From Flavobacterium ginsengisoli (lineage in GTDB: Bacteria; Bacteroidota; Bacteroidia; Flavobacteriales; Flavobacteriaceae), in contig NZ_CP121110.1 of NCBI RefSeq assembly GCF_029625315.1, positions 3,233,001-3,297,000 of the forward strand: a stretch of 64,000 nucleotides of DNA, written 5' to 3'. The notes below the pieces were generated by a model, which did not search any database, was not told the origin of the DNA, and was given only the letters and a program-made list of their open reading frames with translations. This document shows positions 36,913 to 48,075 of the stretch, piece by piece. Within the stretch, counting starts at the first letter, position 1; the number at the start of each line of letters is the position of its first letter. A program made the translations under genes and the position numbers.

Positions 36913-36933
36913 CTTACAAATGTTTTTTTTAAG

Positions 36934-36962
36934 AAAAAGTGGTGATTTGCTCATCACTTTTT
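36934..36962 (+). terminator. Intrinsic terminator after the lipoprotein gene
   Basis: AAAAAGTGGTGA (36934-36945) pairs with TCATCACTTTTT, with one wobble pair, and is followed by more T residues. Confidence 0.8.
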
Positions 36963-37024
36963 TTTACATTTAATCTTGTTTGAGATTTCATTCAGAAATT
37001 TTTAAACCTCAAAACTATCTAGTT

Positions 37025-38976
37025 ATGAAACCACAACTGTCTATTTTCTTTATTCTATTTTCTATTCTCGCAATAGGACAAACCAAAGTGAAAGACACCA
37101 TAACGCGAAGAGCTAATATAGTTTTTATCCAAAACGGAAATCAGGTTTCTTTTAAACCCGAAACGCCGCCTTTGATTCCGATTGCAGGTGCTCCAAAACC
37201 AAGTTATTCTTATTTATGGGAATTGGGAGACGGACATTACAGTAAAGAAGCCGAACCTAAACATGTTTATAAAAACAAAGGCACTTATACCACAAGACTT
37301 GCTGTAACCAATAATTACGATAACGGAAAACCTCCAGCAACTCGCCCTAAAAAAGTAGCGGTAAATGACATTACTGACACCAATTATAAAGACATTGCTT
37401 CTATTGCCGACCAAAACGGTTTTGCAATTATTAAAAACTGTGATCCTATTCCAGAACAGGAAATGGTAGTCGTTGTGAGTTATCAAAATCTGGAAAATTA
37501 TGTTTCAAACGGAAAGCTTTATTTGTTTTATAATGAAAAGCAATTCAAACACAATAATTTCGAGTTAAGCGATTTCAGAACTTATGCGGGCGAACGTGAA
37601 GTAAAAGAAAACTTGGTCGCTGCGGTTGATGATTTAAATGATTCGAATACTTTTCTGGCTTCCGCCGAAGGGAATTTCAAAACCAAAAAATACCGAAATA
37701 CTACAACCGAAGAAGATTTAGATGCTTCTCTTTTAGATGCCAATAAAACGTATCATAATGTTTCGATTTTAGAATTTGATGATGCAAATCCTGGAGAAAC
37801 CCGAAATGTTTTTTATACTTTCAAAACTACTCCCGAAATGATAAAAGATACCAGCGCAACAGTTACAATGCGTGGTATTTTTGTGCCGAATAGAAGTTAT
37901 AAAAACCATAAAGTGAAAAATCTGGAAATGGAAATTGTGACTTCTCATGATCCAAACAAAATGGGTTCTAACGGAAGTTTTATGAATTACAGATTGGTTC
38001 GTTTTAAAAGAGTAAATTTTAAAACGCGCTTTCAGAATAATGGTGAAGGTCCCGCGAGAAAAATTCGTCTAGAAACCGATGTTCCGGAGATGTTTGACAA
38101 AAAAACTTTTCAGATTGAAAGTATGTATCCCGAATGTCCAATTTGCCCAAAAGGAGAAGAACCAACTGTAAGCTGTCTCGATACGATTATTAAATCAAAA
38201 CAAATCATATTTACTTTTAAGAATATTTATCTGCCAGGAAGCGAACAAAAAAATGTACAGGAAAAAGATTCTACAAAAGGTTTTGTAAAATACTCCATGA
38301 AATTTGGCGAAGATTTTCATAAAGTAAAAACCAAAAGCCGAACTGCGATTATTTTTGATAAAAACGACCCCATCATTACCAATTATGCTACTACCCGATT
38401 CTTGCCCGAATTTCGATTGGAGCAAAAGCGGGTTATAATTTTTATCCCGATTTAGATAAATCGACCAGTTATTTTGTCGGTGCTACGCTTTCGCCTTTTA
38501 AATCGTATCGCTTTTATTGGCAGGTAGAATGGGAAAATGCTTTAAACAAATATAATAGTGAAGTAAATGTCTCCGAAGAATTTAATACAAATGCCAACGG
38601 AACAAGGCAATTGGTGCGGACCACAACTGCAACTGAAAATAAAAATATCAATTGGGAAATTCCAGTTTTAATTCGCTACAACATCAATAATTATATCGGA
38701 GTTGGAGCAGGAATTCAGGCAAATATCAATGTTTATTCAGAACAAAATCAGACGATCACAGTCGATACTTATGAAGGCGATAAGGGAAATTCTTTAATCA
38801 GTTCAACAACGAATTCAAATACCATAAAGAATAATTTTACAGATGTCAAAGCTGGACTTTTATTTGATTTAACAGCGGGTTTTGCCAGAATCGGACCAAG
38901 TTTAGGCGCTCGTTATGTGATTAATTTTGAACAGAATTTTAATTATTTTCAGGTTTATGGGATTTGGAAGTTTTAA
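37025..38976 (+). CDS. PKD-domain protein with C-terminal outer-membrane barrel, frameshifted
   Basis: The start at 37025 gives a signal peptide (MKPQLSIFFILFSILAIGQT), then a PKD domain (YSYLWELGDGHYSKEAEPKH, VYKNKGTYTTRLAVTN). A middle beta-rich region and a C-terminal barrel-like part (GAKAGYNFYPDLDKSTSYFV, ending FQVYGIWKF with terminal Phe) follow. The first frame ends at 38455. The second continues to 38976 after a break near 38405-38415, best fixed by restoring one G in CCCGAATTT. The whole is about 650 residues. It would place a PKD domain at the outer membrane next to the TPR-CHAT gene. Confidence 0.72.
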
Positions 38977-39090
38977 AGATTATACCACAGAAAGACACAA
39001 AGGTTACACAGAGAGACACAAAGTCTTTTTCTTTTGCGAATCTCTGCGAAAAAATCTTTGTGCATCTCTGCGAAATAAAAAAAGCTTAAT

Positions 39091-41719
39091 ATGAACTTAC
39101 ATCACTTATATGGTTTTATCCTTCTTTTGCTGAATCTGAATGTTTTCGGACAAAGTCAGGAAGATAAAATATATAATGCTGTGGATAGTTTTACCGCAAA
39201 TCCTTCCGTGGAAGCGTTACAAAATTTAAGAAGTATTGAAACTGATTTCTGGAAAAGCGCTAAACCCAAAACCAAAGAAGAATTACTGGCAATTGTAATT
39301 TTAAATTGCAACAAAGCGTATTATGAAAATCAGTTTGGGCAGACTTTGGATGCTATAAAAAGCTATGAAAAAGCTTGGATGATTTATCAGAAAAACAAAT
39401 TAAAAAACTATGATATTACTGAATTCTGCCTGAAGCCGCTAGGCAATTTGTACACGATTTTAGGCGATTATAAAAATGCCGAAAACACTATTAAACAATA
39501 TTATTTTATTGCCAACGAAGAGAAGAATGAAAAGCAGAAAATTGCGGCCATCCTAAATTTATCAAACGTTTATCAAAATTCAGGAAAAGTCCAAGAGGCT
39601 ATTGAAATAATTGAAAAAACACTTCGTTCAGAAAAAATAACCTCTTCTCAAAAAGGACTTTTATTAAACAATCTAGGCGCAAATTATCTCTTAAGAAATA
39701 TCAATGAAGATTTTACTGAGGCTGAAAATGCTTTTTTGAAAGCCATTCCTTTACTAAAAAAAGATAAGGCACTTTCAGAAAATTTATATAATACTTACAT
39801 TAATCTTTATAGAATAAAACTCAACTTTAATTTAAAAGATGCCACTCTATATTTTGCAAAAGCGCAAGCCATTTTTGAAACATTACCTCAACAAGAACCT
39901 AGAAAAAAAGCACAATTTTATCTAGAAAAAGCCTTTTTATTATTGAAACAAAATAGTTTGGAAGAGGCGCAAAATGAACTTACTACTGTTTATAAAACAT
40001 TATTGCCAAATTATCAAAGCCAGAAAAATATCCTTCCTAATGAAAGTTCTCTTTATGCCGAAACTGTTCTACTCGATGCTTTAGATTTACAAGCAGAACT
40101 TTATCTATCTCAAAATGAGCCCAAAAATGCGTTAAAAAGCTATACTCTTTCTTTCTATATTGAAGAATTATTTCAGTCACTTTTAATCTACGAAGATTCT
40201 AAAATTATAACTCAAATTAGAAATCGAAACCGAACAGAAAAGTGTCTTGATATTTATAAATCTCTTTTTGACAGCGAAAAAAAACAAAGTTATATTGAAG
40301 ATGCTTTTAAGCTTGCAGAAAAGACAAAATCTATAGTTTTAAAAGATCATTTGAAAAACGTTGAATTACTTTCTAGAGAAGAAAAATTGATTTTGCAACG
40401 AGATGCAAAACTGGAACACCATTATTTTGAAAGAACAGCAAAAACAAGATCTTGCAGATATTTCAAAAATAAACGAAGCCATTCAGAAACAGAATAAATT
40501 AATGTTGTCGCTAAAATCAAATGAAGAAAAAAATAACAAAAAAAATCAAACTTCATTCGACTTGCAAAAGCTTTACGCCAAACTTGATAAAGATGATGCT
40601 GTACTGTATGAATATTTTATGGGTTATAAAGCAATTCATCTATTTGTCGTTCAAAACAACAAAATTCAATTAAAATCAATTTGTATTGGTCATATATGCA
40701 GTGAACCGATAATAAGATTTATAAGTTTTTTTGATAATCCCGAGAATATTGTAAGCAATGTTGGAAACTACCAAAAAACAGCATTTTTTACTCATAAAAA
40801 ACTTCTTTTACCTGCAAAATTGGATTCTAAAAATCTCATTATTATTCCTGATGGGCTGTTAAACTTCTTACCTTTTGAAGCTTTAATAACAAAGGAATCC
40901 AAAACGACAAATTTTACGAAAATGCATTATTTACTAGACAAGTTTGATATTGCCTACAACAATTCTGCAGAATTGTATTTGAATGCGAATACGCTTTCAA
41001 GTGGCAAGAGAAATATTCTAGGTCTTTTTCCTGTTTTCGGAAAAACCAATTATGAACTTCCTTTTTCAAAAAATGAATTGCAATCTCTAAAACACAATTT
41101 TGACGGACAGTTTTTTGAAAATGAAAATGCCACTTTTTTAAACTTTAAAAATAATGTTACGGGAAAATCAATTATTCATCTGAGCACACATGCCTCTTCG
41201 GGAGATTTTGAAATTCCGGCAAGCATTAAGTTTTACGATCAGGAAATCTTGTTTTCTGAATTGTACAATTTACAGCTCAATTCAGATTTGGTGGTTCTGA
41301 GCGCCTGCGAAACAGGAATTGGAAAACTCTATAAAGGCGAAGGCGCCATGAGTATTGCCAGAGGTTTTCAGTTTGCGGGAGCGCAAAATCTATTATTTTC
41401 TCTTTGGAATGTAAACGATTATACGACTTCTGTTTTTATGGATTATTTTTATAAAGATCTCAAACATAATTCTTCTTTTGCAAATGCAATCGCAAATGCA
41501 AAAAGGAAGTTTTTGAAAGATGAAAATATTCCCAATGCAAAGAAATCTCCTTATTACTGGAGTGCTTTTGTATATTATGGCACTCTTGAAAAACCCGAAA
41601 CGCAAACCAATTATATCTTATACATCATTAGTTTTTTGGGTTTAATTGGCTTATTTTTGGGTTTCAATCATTACAGGAATGGAAAATCTTCACGAAATTC
41701 TCAAAAAAGAGAATTATAA
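39091..41719 (+). CDS. Membrane-anchored TPR-CHAT protein (caspase-like), frameshifted
   Basis: The restored protein is about 875 residues: signal peptide (LYGFILLLLNLNVFGQSQ), TPR repeats (about residues 40-400), a coiled region, a CHAT domain with the His/Cys dyad (IIHLSTHASSGD; LVVLSACETGIG), and a C-terminal membrane helix (LYIISFLGLIGLFLGF). CHAT domains are caspase-clan peptidases. The frame breaks near 40410-40420. One surplus base, for example the extra C in GGAACACC, would join DAKLE to TIILKEQQKQDL. The retropepsin-like gene overlaps its 3' end by 41 bases. Confidence 0.8.
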
Positions 41720-42116
41720 AAAAATAAAATTCAAAATCACTAAAACACAGCATTTGCAGATAAAAGCCAAAATTAATGGCATTTCTGGCAATTTCATTTT
41801 AGATACGGGCGCATCCAACACTTGCGTGGGTTTTGAGTCTATTGAACGTTTTGAACTTTCTGCAAAAAACTCTAAAACAAAAGCTTCTGGCGCAGGCGGA
41901 ACCGGAATGACAACACAGATTTCATCTCAAAACAAATTGCAGTTAGGAAGCTGGAAAAACAAAGATTTTAGCATCGTAATTTTTGATCTTTCGCACGTAA
42001 ACGAAGCTTTAGAATCGTACAAGGCAAAATCTGTACACGGCATTATTGGCGCTGATGTTTTGCTGGAAGGAAAAGCAATTATTGACTATTTTAATCATTA
42101 TTTGTATTTAAAATAA
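41679..42116 (+). CDS. Retropepsin-like aspartic protease family protein
   Basis: This 145-residue protein has the aspartyl protease motif FILDTGASNTCVGF (active-site DTG) and the second family block VHGIIGADVLLEGKAIIDY. The start at 41679 (MENLHEILKK) is preferred over 41646 because the upstream residues are hydrophobic read-through of the CHAT tail. The frame overlaps the CHAT gene by 41 bases, implying coupled expression of two putative proteases. No signal peptide is seen, so it may be cytoplasmic. Confidence 0.82.
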   Translation: MENLHEILKKENYKKIKFKITKTQHLQIKAKINGISGNFILDTGASNTCVGFESIERFELSAKNSKTKASGAGGTGMTTQISSQNKLQLGSWKNKDFSIVIFDLSHVNEALESYKAKSVHGIIGADVLLEGKAIIDYFNHYLYLK

Positions 42117-42130
42117 TGATATTTCAAATA

Positions 42131-42166
42131 ATAAAAAAGTCTTCATTTTACTGAAGACTTTTTTAT
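42131..42166. terminator. Bidirectional terminator between retropepsin and MFS genes
   Basis: ATAAAAAAGTCTTCA (42131-42145) pairs perfectly with TGAAGACTTTTTTAT (42152-42166); the two genes converge here. Confidence 0.88.
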
Positions 42167-42186
42167 TTTATATTATTTTTTGATTC

Positions 42187-43421
42187 TCAATTTCTATTTT
42201 TGAGCAAGACATGTTTTTTCAATGAAAAATAAGCTACAACTGTACTAAGTAACATTAAAACTCCTCCTAAAATAAAAGGTGCTCCTGCAAATTTAAACGG
42301 CGCATCATCATGAGTGAAGAAATAAAATGTATTGGCCATCATTGGCGGACCAATAATAGAAGAAGCGCTCATTAAACTGGTTAAAGTTCCTTGAATTTCT
42401 CCTTGCTCGCTTGGTGCAACTTTACTGGCTACAACAGATTGCAACGCTGGCCCAGCGATTCCACCAAGGCAATACGGAATTAGAAAGACAAACATCATCC
42501 AACTTTCTGTTGCAAAAGCAAACAATAGCATTCCGATGGTATATAAAGCTAAACCAATGTAAATGCTTTTCTCATTTCCTATTTTCGGATTGATGTATCG
42601 AACTAATCCACCTTGTACAACTCCGACCAATAATCCGATGATTCCTAACGAGATTCCGATCATTCTTTCATCCCAATTGAATTGATAAATGGTGAAGAAA
42701 CTCCAGTTGCTTTGCACCGCATGAGAACCTACATATAATAAAAAGATAGCAACGATTAATCCGATTAATGTTGGGTGTTTTCTTAATCCTAAAATAGCTC
42801 CAATTGGATTGGCACGTTTCCAATCAAATGGTCTGCGGTTTTCTTTTTTAAGTGATTCTGGCAGAATGAAAAATCCGTAAAGGAAATTTAGCATACATAA
42901 AACTGCTGCTCGCATAAAAAGGCACTCGAGATCCATATTGTCCCAAAAGTCCACCAATAACTGGTCCGATGATAAAACCTAATCCGAAAGCTGCACCTAC
43001 TAATCCAAAGTTTTTAGCTCTGTTTTCAGGCGTACTAACATCGGCAATATAAGCTGAAGCGGTTGTAATACTGGCACCGGTAACTCCAGCAATAATTCTT
43101 CCGATAAAAAGCCAAATAATAGTTGGTGAAAATGCTAATAAAAGATAATCTAACGAAAATCCGAAAAGGGAAATTAAGATAATTGGCCTTCTTCCGAATT
43201 TATCACTTAAATTTCCAATAACGGGAGCAAATACAAACTGAGTTATCGCATACGCGAAAGTCAACCAGCCACCAATCTTTGCCGCTTCACTAATGTCTCC
43301 ATGAATCAATTCTTCGATTAATTTTGGTATTACAGGAATAATAATTCCCCATCCTGTAATGTCTATTAACATGGTTATGAAAATAAAACCAATTGCTTGC
43401 AGATTTATCTTTTTGTAGCAT
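42187..43421 (-). CDS. TetA-like MFS exporter, two frameshifts
   Basis: The restored protein is about 410 residues with 12 membrane segments and the MFS motif [20 protein letters not shown] typical of the TetA/DHA1 group. Two breaks occur. At 43394-43400 (coding TCTGCAAGCAATT), dropping one A gives [20 protein letters not shown] from a start at 43421. At 42907-42913 (coding TATGCGAGCAGCA), dropping one base gives [18 protein letters not shown]. Both breaks carry the same word. The substrate is unknown; drug efflux is typical for the group. Confidence 0.85.
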
Positions 43422-43725
43422 AATTATTTTAGTAAGGTGATGCAAATAAACAGATTTTTCAATTAACATTAAAAAAATCCAAATTCCAATTTGAAGAACG
43501 TAGTATTGAATTATTAAAACTTATATTTTTTTCACGCAGATTTAAAAAAGATTTAAGCAGATAAACGCAGATTTTTAATCTGATCTGCTAAAATCTGTAA
43601 AATCTGCGTGAAATAATTTTAAAGAATCAATAAAAAAATCCCAAATTCCAATTTAAAGGAACTTGGGATTTTTATTGTGAAATTCCAATTTCGGACTTTG
43701 GAATTTCTATCGTAAATCAAAACTA
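43422..43725. other. Intergenic region with two inverted repeats
   Basis: No gene is seen in these 304 bases. TTTCACGCAGATT (43530-43542) and AATCTGCGTGAAA (43601-43613) are perfect inverted copies, with further degenerate AATCTG words between them. A terminator-like hairpin follows (43634-43673), serving the RND operon transcript start of the next spacer poorly but suited to ending transcription from either side. Confidence 0.6.
43634..43673. terminator. Hairpin terminator downstream of the RND gene
   Basis: AAAAATCCCAAATTCC (43634-43649) pairs with GGAACTTGGGATTTTT (43658-43673) with one mismatch. It shares its left arm with the hairpin at 28860. Confidence 0.8.
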
Positions 43726-46700
43726 TTAATGTGTATGTTTCGGATTAAAACCATCTTCGCTTAATTCAGTATGCACATAATCGGCATGCATTTCAGCTTC
43801 GTAGTCGATTTTTTCTCCTTTAGAGAATTTTCTAATGATTTTCTCCATAATATCATAAATTACAGGAACCACAATTAACGTAAGGAATAATGAAGAAATC
43901 AAACCTCCAATGATTACCCATGCCAATCCGTTTTTCCACTCTGCTCCTGCTCCAGATGCTAATGCAATTGGGAACATACCAAACACCATCGCAATTGTCG
44001 TCATCAAGATCGGACGTAAACGAGCGTGGTTAGCTTGAATTAGGGCATTTCTAATTGATTCTCCAGCTGCTCTTCGCTGATTCGTATAATCGACAAGCAT
44101 GATCGCATTCTTACACACAAGACCAATCAACATGATTACCCCTAAAATGGTAAAGATATTCAAGGTATTGTTTGTTAATGCTAAGGCGAATAAAACTCCA
44201 ATGAACGAAAGCGGAATAGCGAACAATACAACAAACGGGTGAACGAAACTGTCATATAATCCAACCATTACAAGGTAAACCAAGATAATAGCCGCTAATA
44301 ATGCAATTCCTAAAGTACCAAATCCTTCTGATTGATTCTCTTGGTCACCACCCCAGATGTAATTAACTCCTGTAGGTTTTTGCAATTTATCTAATTTCGC
44401 CTGCCATTGCTGAACGATTGTTCCTGCTGGAACCCCAACATTCTGACCTTGTACGGTTACAGAAGCTGTTTTATCTCTACGCTCTAATTTACTTGGTCCA
44501 GAACCTTCAGTAATTGTAGCAAATTGGTTTAATTTAATTTGCTGACCTGCATTGTTGATGAAAATTAAGTTACTAACGTCTGTGATGTTTTTTCTATCAA
44601 ATTCGTTGTATTTAATGTTGATGTCATATTCGTATTCACCAGCTCTAAACTTACCATCTGTATTACCACTGTAAGCAGTCTGCATAGTTAAACCAACTGT
44701 TTGAAGTGTTAATCCTAATGCGGCCATTTTATCTCTATCAACCTGAACGTTGATTTCAGGGTTTCCGTCTTCAACTGTTAATTTAATCTCAGTTGTTCCA
44801 GGAATAGTGCGTAATTCGGCTTCAGCCATTTTAGCAAATTTCATTGCACTTTCTACGTTCGGACCTGTTACAATCAAACCTAAAGTTGCATCCTCAGCAG
44901 TACCTAAGATACCTACTGGAACTGTTTTTACTTTTGCTCCAACTAAAACTTTTTCTAGTTTACGTTTTACTTTTGTCGCATATACGTTGGCGTCATCTGT
45001 ACGATCTTTTTGATCGATCATTTTAACGTCAATCTCTGCTTTGTATGCAGTTGCCTGAGCAGCTCCTAAACCTTCACTGGTTTGACCCACTGTTGTAATC
45101 TGGCTGAAAACATATTTCTCTCCTTTTAAGAAAGCTTCTGCTTTTTGCGTCATAAAGTTAGTTTGCTCTAACGAAGCATCTTTTGGCATCTCGATTTGAA
45201 CTAAGAACTCACCACTATCAGATGATGCGAAGAACTCACCTCCAATATATCCGCCTCCCATTAACCAGAAGATTGTACCAAAGAACATTACTACGATAGC
45301 CACCATTGTTTTGATATAGTGGTCTAAACACCAGTTTAGTAGGTTAGAAACCCAGTCAGTAAAACGAGTTAGGTAGCTTTCAAATCCTAAAATGATTCTT
45401 CCAAAAAGGTTTTTACCTTCAATATGCTCTAGTTTTCCAAAACGAGAAGATAACCATGGAATAATTGTAAATGAAGCCAACAATGAGAACATTGTAGAAA
45501 TAATTACCGTAACACAGAATTGTGTAATAATGTTTGATACCAATCCGGTACTCATTGCAATTGGCAAGAACACCACCACAATTACTAATGTAATCGAAGT
45601 TACGGTTGCACCAATTTCGGCAGTTCCATCATAAGCCGCACGAATTCGGCTTTTACCCATCTCCATGTGTCGGTAAATATTCTCTAGTACCACAATCGCG
45701 TCATCTACAAGAATACCTACAACAAGAGATAAACCAAGTAAAGACATTAAGTTAAGCGTGTAACCTAACAAATAGATTCCGATAAATGTAGCAATCAAAG
45801 ATGCTGGAATAGATACCATTACGATTAACGAGTTTCGAATACTGTGCAAGAAGAACAACATTACGAATGCTACCAGAATAACCGCAATTAATAAATCGTG
45901 TACAACAGAATCTGCTCGCTTCAAGAGTAAAAACTGTACTGTCTTTTGCTACTTCCAATTTCAATTGAGCCGATTTGTAATCGTTCTCTAGTGTTTTAAT
46001 TGTCTTAATCAATTGCTCACTTACCGCAACGGCATTGGCATCTGATTGTTTTACAATTTGAAGTACAATTGCGCTTTTTTGATCTACACGAGCAATTTTC
46101 TCTGCAATTTTTTGTGTATCCTGAACGTCGGCGATATCTCCTAAACGAACCTGAATTCCGTCTTTAGAAGAAACCACTAAGTTTCTTAATTCGTCAACGT
46201 TTTTATATTTACCCGCTAAACGGATTAAGATCTTTTGGTTACGAGTCTGGATGTTTCCTGTTGGGAAATCTAGATTCGAAGTTAGAATAGTCTGTTGCAC
46301 TTGTGGAACTGAAAGTCCGTAACCTTGCATTTTTACTGCATCAAGGTTTACTTGAATCTCACGCTCTTGACCACCAATAATGTTTACCTGAGCAACCCCT
46401 TGTACACGAGATAAAACAGGAGCAATTTTTTTATCGATCAAATCGTAAAACGTCGCTTCGTCCATTTTTCCATTCGCACCAAGCGTCATAATTGGTAAAT
46501 CACTCAAAGAGAATTTAGTCAATGACGGTGGATCTGCATCATCTGGAAGATCACTTAAAATAGCATTAATTTTACGCTGTGCATCATTCATCGAAATATC
46601 AACATTGGCATTTGAAGTCAATGTAATTGATACAATCGAAAGACTCTCATAAGATTTCGAATCAATTTTTTTGATATTTTCCAGAGATGCAATCGCATCT

Positions 46701-46903
46701 TCAATTTTCTTTGTTACTGTATTTTCAACCTCACTTGGAGAAGCTCCAGGATATACAGTTGAAACTGTAATTACGTTAGTTTCGAATTTTGGGATCAGCT
46801 CGTAGCCTAATTGGCTGTAACTGAACAATCCACCAAGAGTCAGAATTGTAAACAATACAATTACCAACGACGGACGTTTTATGGATATTTCGGCTAATTT
46901 CAT
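43726..46903 (-). CDS. RND efflux transporter permease, frameshifted
   Basis: The restored protein is about 1058 residues, normal for HAE-1/AcrB-type pumps: N-terminal helix (MKLAEISIKRPSLVIVLFTI), large periplasmic loops, and the helix-4 proton-relay region GLSLVVGILVDDAIVVLENI. The frame breaks at 45913-45919 (coding GAAGCGAGCAGATT); removing one base gives TLEAADSVVHDLLIAVILVA. It is the last gene of a TetR-TolC-MFP-RND operon and should export drugs, bile-like compounds or lipids across both membranes. Confidence 0.9.
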
Positions 46904-46995
46904 ATATTTTGTTTTTTGCTGTAGGCTATACGCTATAGGCTTTAGGCATTTTTAAAATGCTTAAAGCTTTATGGCTTACTGCTTAAGGCTTAAAA

Positions 46996-48063
46996 TTATT
47001 TAATAATTTCTACTTTATTTCCGTCTTGTAGGTTGATTTGACCAGTAACAATTACAGTTTCTCCGTCATTTAAACCACTAATGATTTCAACTTTATCTCC
47101 TAAAATTCTTCCAGCAACTACTTTTCTTAATTTAGCAACACCGTTTTCTACAACAAATATTTCGTTACTGCTTACACTTCCAACAAAAGCATTTCTAGGA
47201 ACAACTTTCAAGTTTTGTTTTTGGTTTTTAGCTCCAAAGTTTGCAGTTCCGTACATACCCGCTTTTAAGTCGTTGTTAGCGTTGTTTGTAATTTCTATTT
47301 CAACTGGGAAATTTAAAGAAGCATCTGCTTTTGCAGCGATGAAAGTAATTTTTCCGCTAAATGTTTTATCAGGATAAACACTTGCAGTAATGTCTACACT
47401 GTTTCCTAATTTTAAACTAGCAACTTGTCCTTCATTTACAGTAACTGTTAATTTTAATTTAGAAACATTTACAATGTCAAATAAAGCAGTTGCAGGCATT
47501 CCAGTTAAAATAGAACCTGGCTCTATATATTTTTTATTGATATATCCGTTAATTGGAGCTTTTACTCTTGTATCTCCAACATTGATTTTAGCTTGAGTAT
47601 AATTAGATTGCGCATTAGTTAAAGCTAATTTTGCTTGATCTAATTGTTGTTTTGTAACACCACCTGTTTTAAAAGCATTTTCATATCTCGCATAATCAGA
47701 TTTTGCGTTTTGATATGCTGCTTCTGCTGCTTGAGCGTTTACATTAATAACATCGCCTCTCATTGTTAAAAGAGTTTGTCCTACTCTTACATAGTCACCT
47801 TCTTTTGCTAAAACACTAATTACTTTTCCTGATTTTTCAGCAGAGAAAGTCAATTCTTGAATTGGTGCGAAGTTTCCGTTTGCAGTAAAACCTAAATTAA
47901 CATCTTCTGTTTTTACTGTCGCTACTTTTACAGAAACCGTCGCATTTTTTTCTGCTACAATTGCAGTTTTAGCTTCGTTTTCTGCTTTATTTTTATTTAA
48001 AATGTAGTTAATCCCGACAAAAGCCACGACTATGATTACGATTGTTATAATTATTTTCTTCAT
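46996..48063 (-). CDS. RND efflux periplasmic adaptor (membrane fusion protein)
   Basis: This 355-residue adaptor has an N-terminal membrane anchor (KKIIITIVIIVVAFVGINYI), the lipoyl/hairpin part (SGKVISVLAKEGDYVRVGQT, QLDQAKLALTNAQSNYTQAK), beta-barrel and membrane-proximal domains (VPRNAFVGSVSSNEIFVVEN). It connects the RND pump to the TolC channel, both encoded beside it. It lies 12 bases after the TolC gene and 92 bases before the pump gene. Confidence 0.93.
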   Translation of the reverse strand: MKKIIITIVIIVVAFVGINYILNKNKAENEAKTAIVAEKNATVSVKVATVKTEDVNLGFTANGNFAPIQELTFSAEKSGKVISVLAKEGDYVRVGQTLLTMRGDVINVNAQAAEAAYQNAKSDYARYENAFKTGGVTKQQLDQAKLALTNAQSNYTQAKINVGDTRVKAPINGYINKKYIEPGSILTGMPATALFDIVNVSKLKLTVTVNEGQVASLKLGNSVDITASVYPDKTFSGKITFIAAKADASLNFPVEIEITNNANNDLKAGMYGTANFGAKNQKQNLKVVPRNAFVGSVSSNEIFVVENGVAKLRKVVAGRILGDKVEIISGLNDGETVIVTGQINLQDGNKVEIIK

Positions 48064-48075
48064 TGTAATAATTTG

